From an archaeon (GTDB lineage: Archaea; Methanobacteriota; Methanobacteria; Methanobacteriales; Methanobacteriaceae), in contig JAKSUE010000023.1 of assembly GCA_024409165.1 (NCBI GenBank), forward strand, positions 1-10,770: a stretch of 10,770 bases of DNA. Direction: 5' to 3'. Each line of letters begins with the position of its first letter. The stretch's first letter is position 1. Below the pieces are notes generated by a model that was not told the origin of the DNA, ran no database searches, and was given only the letters and a program-made list of their open reading frames with translations. The position numbers and the translations under genes were made by a program. Below are positions 7,201 through 10,770 of this stretch, in pieces.

Positions 7201-7680
7201 CAATATCACGACCTCATGTTCTCACATCACACCTCAAGTATTCATGCAGGACCTAAAGTATGTCTCTACAAACGTTTAGGTTCCATGAGAGAAAAAGTAG
7301 AAGCCCAAATTGCCCTTGCAGAACAAATCAGAGCAGTTGATCAAAGAGGAGTAGTTGAAGGTGTCCTATCATCCCACTTCTTACCAGATATCATGGGTAA
7401 CTCAAGAGCATTCTCTAAACAAAAAGTCAGATGCCCTAAATGTAATAAAAAATACAGACGTATGCCTCTTACAGGTAAATGTTCATGTGGTGGAAACCTC
7501 ATATTAAGTGTTTCAAAAGGATCAGTTACTAAATACCTTGAAATTTCACAAGACTTAGTTCACAGATACCCTGTTTCACACTATCTTGAACAAAGACTTG
7601 AAATCCAAGAATTCGGTATTAACTCATTATTTGAAAGTGATAAATCTAAACAAAGTTCATTAGATATTTTCTTCGGATAA
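4285..7680 (+). CDS. polC: DNA polymerase D (Pol II) large catalytic subunit DP2
   Basis: This is the 1131-residue DP2 subunit of the archaea-specific replicative polymerase PolD, which pairs with the small exonuclease subunit DP1 (not in this window). The N-terminus MDYFERLEKETHKLYEIANEAR is typical of the family. The frame extends back to a TTG at 4216, but that adds a hydrophobic 23-residue leader starting at the likely transcription start, so the ATG at 4285 after GTGTGAGATT is preferred. Zinc modules are Cys663/666/675/678 and Cys1050/1053/1066/1068. The catalytic NCDSDEDS block gives Asp883 and Asp885. The C-terminus carries a PCNA-binding box, Gln1123-Leu1126-Phe1129-Phe1130. A charged Lys/Glu linker lies near residues 280-305. 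No intein interrupts the NCDSDED block, a site used in some archaea. It appears intact and functional. Confidence 0.97.
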   Translation: MDYFERLEKETHKLYEIANEARSKGLDVELETEIPLAKDLAERVEGLVGPKGVAKRIKELEETLSREEVAFEIAAEIACQECTATGEKLEEEKQKFADQGLRTALAILTEGVVAAPLEGISGVKIKQNSDGSKYIAVYFAGPIRSAGGTAAALSVLLGDKIREATGLDRYKPTDDEIERYVEEVELYESEVTNLQYSPTADEVRLAARMIPVEVSGEPTDQIEVSHRDLPRVETNNIRGGALLAMVEGVIQKSKKILKISKKLKLDSWGFLAEYAKGVSSDKKEEEKEEDVVEEKEINPEELIPTKEELLEHSKYIQDIIGGRPVLGYPSEKGGFRLRYGRSRNTGLATMGVHPATMELLEFLAVGTQLKIERPGKGNCVVPVDSIEGPIVKLKNGDVVAVNSIAQAREVKPKVAEILFLGDMLVAFGEFLRNNQPMLGSCWCEEWWIECIRNSEKYISELVEGENGKYNPNLDLVELETKKLTVQEAFDYTYNYNVPLHPSYTYYFNDISITDLISFKSWLDTKRDFFDENEDFILDIAPQKRILEVLGVPHKFRDGKVIIDKNDAYALLKTVNSDYSEDLNKKIRDKTIDVVNKYLDFELKDKAPCYIGTRVGRPEKSKERLMRPAPHVLFPVGTDGGSRRLVAEAARKNKLKAEIAKRECTQCHLMSFRAICPHCGAPTVIAKAGMKSINVRSMLKKASDNVGVRKVDEIKGVVGLISEDKLPEPLEKGILRAKNGVFTFKEGTIRHDSTDLPLTHFIPKEIGVSVEKLLEMGYEKDCYGEPITRDDQIIEIRVQDIVISDNCGDYLVGVANFIDDLLEKFYGMERFYNVETKTDLIGHLIAGLAPHTSAGVLGRIVGFTSARGCYAHPYFHSAKRRNCDSDEDSVLLLLDALINFSKSYLPSTRGGSMDAPLVLSTRIDPEEIDDESHNLDIFERFPLEFFERTQEPLKPAELLDLVDNVEKHLGTDRQYHDLMFSHHTSSIHAGPKVCLYKRLGSMREKVEAQIALAEQIRAVDQRGVVEGVLSSHFLPDIMGNSRAFSKQKVRCPKCNKKYRRMPLTGKCSCGGNLILSVSKGSVTKYLEISQDLVHRYPVSHYLEQRLEIQEFGINSLFESDKSKQSSLDIFFG

Positions 7681-7735
7681 AATCAATGTTTTTGTATAGA
7701 TTTTATCTTTTATTATTTTTTTAAACTTTTCTTTT
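7676..7735 (+). terminator. polC terminator hairpin overlapping the stop codon
   Basis: GATAAAATC at 7676-7684 pairs perfectly with GATTTTATC at 7699-7707 around a 14-base loop, and a run of T-tracts follows at 7708-7735. The left arm includes the TAA stop at 7678-7680. Confidence 0.65.
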
Positions 7736-8060
7736 TTTACTAATTTTTACAATAATTTTTAATAAAATTTTTCATAATTTAGTATTAATTTTTTCATTAA
7801 TTTTTAATACTTTAATTAACTTTATATGTTAATCATTACATATTATAATATAGGTTTTAAGCAAAATTTAATTTGAAATTTTTTATTATTTTAATGAAAT
7901 TTATTTAGTATTAATCATTATTTAATAATTATTTTAATAATATCTAATTATTATTTTAATTATATTTCAACATTAAATTGGTCTTTTTTTGAGTTTTAGT
8001 TTGCATTTTGGCATTTTTGTATATTTTGTAAAAATATAATTTAGGGATAGATATATTGTT
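7736..8060. other. Gene-free AT-rich spacer between polC and nrdD
   Basis: I see no gene, tRNA or structured RNA here. Stop codons are dense in all frames and composition is almost entirely A and T. Weak inverted repeats occur (for example ATATGT and ACATAT flanking TAATCATT, near 7826-7845), but they are expected by chance at this composition. Confidence 0.5.
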
Positions 8061-8147
8061 TGTTATAGTACGAACATTTATATACTTCTTAGTACATATA
8101 TTATTTTATATGTTACGAACAATTCTATATACTTCTATAAACATAAT
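8061..8147 (+). promoter_or_regulatory. Duplicated BRE/TATA block upstream of nrdD
   Basis: Two related copies lie 45 bases apart. Copy 1 has ACGAACA at 8070-8076 followed by TTTATATACTTCTT at 8077-8090. Copy 2 has ACGAACA at 8115-8121 followed by TTCTATATACTTCTA at 8123-8137. Each joins a CGAA BRE-like motif to the TATATACTT core, so each can act as a promoter, with starts predicted near 8105-8110 and 8150-8155. The leader would be about 120-170 bases, unusually long compared with the other genes here. TAGTAC also occurs twice, at 8066-8071 and 8090-8095. Confidence 0.55.
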
Positions 8148-8168
8148 AGTATATAGTGTGAGTTTACT

Positions 8169-8221
8169 GTTAAATTAATAAGTTAATGAATGTTTAATAT
8201 TCATAATTTTGTTAAATTAAT
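8169..8221 (+). repeat. Direct repeat pair in the nrdD leader
   Basis: GTTAAATTAAT occurs at 8169-8179 and again at 8211-8221, 42 bases apart. Between them ATGAAT and ATTCAT (8185-8203) form a small inverted repeat. The arrangement could be an operator or leader structure, but the composition makes chance matches common. Confidence 0.3.
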
Positions 8222-8261
8222 GAATTAAAATTAATAACTTTTTATAATCATTATTATTAAT

Positions 8262-8268
8262 GGACGTG
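8262..8268 (+). promoter_or_regulatory. Ribosome binding site of nrdD
   Basis: GGACGTG is a one-mismatch version of GGAGGTG and lies five bases before the GTG at 8274. The nearby ATG at 8260 and GTG at 8266 are out of frame, so the GTG start is supported. Confidence 0.55.
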
Positions 8269-8273
8269 TTAAA

Positions 8274-10565
8274 GTGGAAGATGTACCAAAAACTAAAATT
8301 ACTGTTAAAAAGAATAATGGTGTTAATGAGAGTTTTAGTTATGAAAAATTACTAAAATCTTTAGTTATGGTTGAAGCACCATTTTTCGAATCTGAAAAAA
8401 TTGTTTCTAAAGTAGTTGAATCATTATATGATGGAATAACTACTAAAGAAATTAAAAAAATTGTTTACGAAGCTTTAGAAGAAGTAGATCAAGAAGCAGC
8501 TAACAAATACTTAGCAAAAACTACCTTAAAAGTACGTTCTTCAAGAGATAAAATTGAACCATTCGATATGGCTAAAATTGCAAGTACCTTAGTTGATGAA
8601 ACTGGTGCTTCTCAAGAAACTGCTTTTGAAATTGCTACTGAAGTATGGAAAGAACTTAAAAAATTAAATGTTGAGTATCTTACTGCTCCTATGATTAGGG
8701 AAATCGTAAACACTAAACTTGTGGAATATGGATTAGAAGACTTAAGAAGAAGATACACTCGTTTAGGAATTCCTGTTTATAATATTACTAATTTAATTGA
8801 AAATGGTAGTAGGGACAATGCAAATATGATGCATAACCCTGAATCTATCCATAAATATGTTGCTGATGAAGCATTAAAACAATATGCTCTTTTACACATG
8901 TTACCATCTCATTTAGCTGATGCACACATGTCTGGTGCTATTCATATTCACGATTTAGAGTTCTTTGCTGGAAGACCTTTAAACTGTCTCCAACACGATA
9001 TAAGAACTTTTATTAAATATGGTCTTAAAGTAGACGGTACAGGAGATCACACTTCTGTAGCTGCACCTCCTTCTCATATGGAAACCTTAATGAACCATAC
9101 TGGTGAAATTATGCTTGCAGCACAACAAAACATGTCTGGTGGACAAGCTATGTCCTTATGGAACGTATTTGTTGCTCCATTTGCAAGAGGAAGAACTTAT
9201 GAAGAAGTAAAACAATGTATCCAAATGCTTGTTTATAACTTAAACATGGCTTATGCAGCAAGAGGTTCTCAAGTTCCATTCACTTCAATGCAATTAGAAT
9301 TCGGTGTTCCAAAATTCTTAGAAGATTTAACTGCATATGGTCCTAAAGGTCAAGTTGTAGGAACTTACGCTGACTTTGAAGATGAAACCAGAATGATTCA
9401 AAGAGCATTTACTGAAGTATTACTTGAAGGTGACTCAGAAGGTAAACCTCATCTCTTCCCAAATACTATTTACACCTTACGTGAAGAAACCCTTAAAGGG
9501 GGCTATGATGATGATATGCTTTTAGTTCACGAACTTTCTGCTAAATATGGTTCCTCTTACTTTGTAAACATGTTACCTGATTACAGAGGTAAAATGGCTA
9601 ACTATATGGGTTGTAGAACTTGTCTCCAAGACACCTGGACTGGTGACTGGGATCAAGATTGTTTAAGAACTGGTAACCTTGCTTATGTTACTTTAAACTT
9701 ACCAAGAATCGGATACCAATCTAAAGATGAAAGTGATGTATTCGAATACTTAGATAATTATATGGATTTAGCAGTTGAAACCTTAATGATTAGAAGACAA
9801 CAAGGTTTAAACTGTATGAATGACTTTGATATCTTACCATTCCTTAACCAAAAAGTTGAAGATGATACTTACTACAGAATCAGAAACTCTACTTTATCCT
9901 TTGGTTTCTGTGGTCTTAATGAAATGTTACTTGCTCTCTTTGGTGAAGGAATTGAAAACCCTGATGCAAATAAATTCGGTTTAAAATGTATCCAATATAT
10001 CTATGACAGAGCTCAAAGATTAACTGAAGAAACTGGATTAAGATGGTCTGTATTACAAACCCCTGCTGAATCCACTGCATACAGATTTGCAACATTAGAC
10101 AAAGAACAATTCGGAGATAAAGCTATCTTACAAGGTGATAACGGAGCTAACTACTACACTAACTCCTCACATGTACCTGTAAACTCTAACATCTCCTTTG
10201 CAGATAAAGTTAAAATTGAAGGTAAATACCACAGAATAACCCCTGGTGGACACATCTTCCATGCATTCATGGGAGAATCCTATTCAGATCCTGAAGCTTT
10301 AATGAGTTTAACTAATAAAATAGCTAAAAAATCTGACATTGGTTTCTGGGCTTACTCCTCTGCATTTAGTTTCTGTCTTAAATGTAAAACCTTAATGAAA
10401 GGATTAAGTAATAAATGTCCTTCCTGTGGTGAATCTGCTGATGTAGAATGGTATGACAGAATTACTGGTTACGTACAACAAGTAGGTCACGCTAAATCTG
10501 CTAACGGTGGTTGGAACGCAGGTAAACGTCAAGAACTCATTGACAGACGTAGATTTGAACAATAA
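8274..10565 (+). CDS. nrdD: Anaerobic (class III) ribonucleoside-triphosphate reductase
   Basis: This 763-residue glycyl-radical enzyme reduces ribonucleoside triphosphates to dNTPs for DNA synthesis in the cytoplasm under strict anaerobiosis. Two tandem ATP-cone allosteric domains lie at about residues 8-90 and 90-165. Active-site cysteine candidates are Cys238 (RPLNCLQHD) and Cys447 (YMGCRTC), with Cys450 and Cys546 (FCGLNEM) also in conserved-looking surroundings. A C-terminal zinc site uses Cys701/704/715/718. The glycyl-radical loop is RITGY with Gly732, followed by NAGKRQEL. The protein appears complete and functional. It needs the radical-SAM activase NrdG, which is not encoded downstream in this window. 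The start is a GTG with a near-consensus ribosome site. It is probably monocistronic, driven from a duplicated promoter block and closed by a strong hairpin. It pairs functionally with upstream polC. Confidence 0.97.
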   Translation: MEDVPKTKITVKKNNGVNESFSYEKLLKSLVMVEAPFFESEKIVSKVVESLYDGITTKEIKKIVYEALEEVDQEAANKYLAKTTLKVRSSRDKIEPFDMAKIASTLVDETGASQETAFEIATEVWKELKKLNVEYLTAPMIREIVNTKLVEYGLEDLRRRYTRLGIPVYNITNLIENGSRDNANMMHNPESIHKYVADEALKQYALLHMLPSHLADAHMSGAIHIHDLEFFAGRPLNCLQHDIRTFIKYGLKVDGTGDHTSVAAPPSHMETLMNHTGEIMLAAQQNMSGGQAMSLWNVFVAPFARGRTYEEVKQCIQMLVYNLNMAYAARGSQVPFTSMQLEFGVPKFLEDLTAYGPKGQVVGTYADFEDETRMIQRAFTEVLLEGDSEGKPHLFPNTIYTLREETLKGGYDDDMLLVHELSAKYGSSYFVNMLPDYRGKMANYMGCRTCLQDTWTGDWDQDCLRTGNLAYVTLNLPRIGYQSKDESDVFEYLDNYMDLAVETLMIRRQQGLNCMNDFDILPFLNQKVEDDTYYRIRNSTLSFGFCGLNEMLLALFGEGIENPDANKFGLKCIQYIYDRAQRLTEETGLRWSVLQTPAESTAYRFATLDKEQFGDKAILQGDNGANYYTNSSHVPVNSNISFADKVKIEGKYHRITPGGHIFHAFMGESYSDPEALMSLTNKIAKKSDIGFWAYSSAFSFCLKCKTLMKGLSNKCPSCGESADVEWYDRITGYVQQVGHAKSANGGWNAGKRQELIDRRRFEQ

Positions 10566-10574
10566 ATTTAATAT

Positions 10575-10625
10575 ATAGAATTCAGTATACTCTGAATTCT
10601 ATTCTTCCACTTTATTTTGTTATTT
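10575..10625 (+). terminator. nrdD terminator: 11-bp perfect stem
   Basis: ATAGAATTCAG at 10575-10585 pairs perfectly with CTGAATTCTAT at 10592-10602 around a six-base loop, starting nine bases after the stop. T-rich sequence follows. This is the tightest hairpin in the window. Confidence 0.75.
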
Positions 10626-10649
10626 TATTAATTCATTGCTTTATTTTTA

Positions 10650-10770
10650 CTATTTTTAGAATTTTAATATTTTTACTATTTTAGCTATTTTTACTATTTT
10701 TAATTCTCTCATCAGCTATTTTTAGAATTTTAATATTTTTACTATTTTAGCTATTTTTACTATTTTTAAT
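10650..10770. repeat. Direct repeat, 55 bp perfect, 66-bp period, running off the window
   Basis: Bases 10650-10704 are repeated without mismatch at 10716-10770, separated by 11 bases containing TCTCTCATCAG. The unit is pyrimidine-rich and built from TATTTTTA-type blocks, with TATTTTTACTATTTTTA recurring inside it and just before it at 10642-10658. All frames contain stops, so it is not coding. The second copy ends exactly at the window edge, so the number of copies is unknown. Its serial T5 tracts would also act as terminators. Confidence 0.85.

Noticed and set aside
8144..8159. Possible NrdR-like box before nrdD (TATATAGTGT half-site)
   Set aside because: Only one half matches the bacterial NrdR consensus, the other half fails, and NrdR is mainly bacterial. 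The match is plausible by chance in AT-rich DNA.
10650..10770. CRISPR array
   Set aside because: Only two long copies are visible, the 11-base spacer is too short, and the repeat is a simple T-rich sequence without dyad symmetry.

Overview
The window is archaeal and most likely from the Methanobacteriales, with a Methanobrevibacter-like lineage the best guess. The base composition is very AT-rich. It encodes the large subunit of the archaea-specific DNA polymerase D, an archaeal Sec61-beta, and an oxygen-sensitive glycyl-radical ribonucleotide reductase. Promoters look like archaeal BRE/TATA elements, and gene ends carry T-rich termination tracts. The genus is an inference from gene content and composition, not a database match.

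Layout from left to right: (1) An A-rich stretch, which is the T-rich terminator of the next gene read on its own strand. (2) A minus-strand M50-like intramembrane protease whose first zinc-ligand histidine is replaced by asparagine. (3) A shared divergent promoter region, then a plus-strand CPBP (CAAX) membrane protease. (4) A large cytoplasmic PAS protein ending in a histidine-kinase-like module that has lost its phosphoacceptor and ATP-binding residues. (5) A 53-residue Sec61-beta gene (3843-4004), easily missed because of its size. (6) polC, the DP2 catalytic subunit of PolD, best started at 4285. (7) A gene-free gap of about 590 bases carrying a duplicated promoter-like block. (8) nrdD, the class III anaerobic ribonucleotide reductase, followed by a strong terminator hairpin. 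(9) A perfect 55-bp direct repeat with a 66-bp period that runs into the window edge.

The right half has a coherent housekeeping theme: PolD replicates the genome and NrdD supplies its dNTPs under strict anaerobiosis. The two genes share similar CGAA/TATATACTT promoter elements but are separate transcription units. The left half is accessory: two membrane-embedded proteases facing away from each other and a probable pseudokinase sensor. Both the M50-like protein and the PAS protein look catalytically impaired at defined residues.

I did not find a clearly new multi-gene system. The best second-look items are the two pseudo-enzymes, a strong 5'-to-3' G-to-C shift inside all three long genes, hairpins overlapping or abutting stop codons, the duplicated nrdD promoter block, and the 66-bp tandem repeat.
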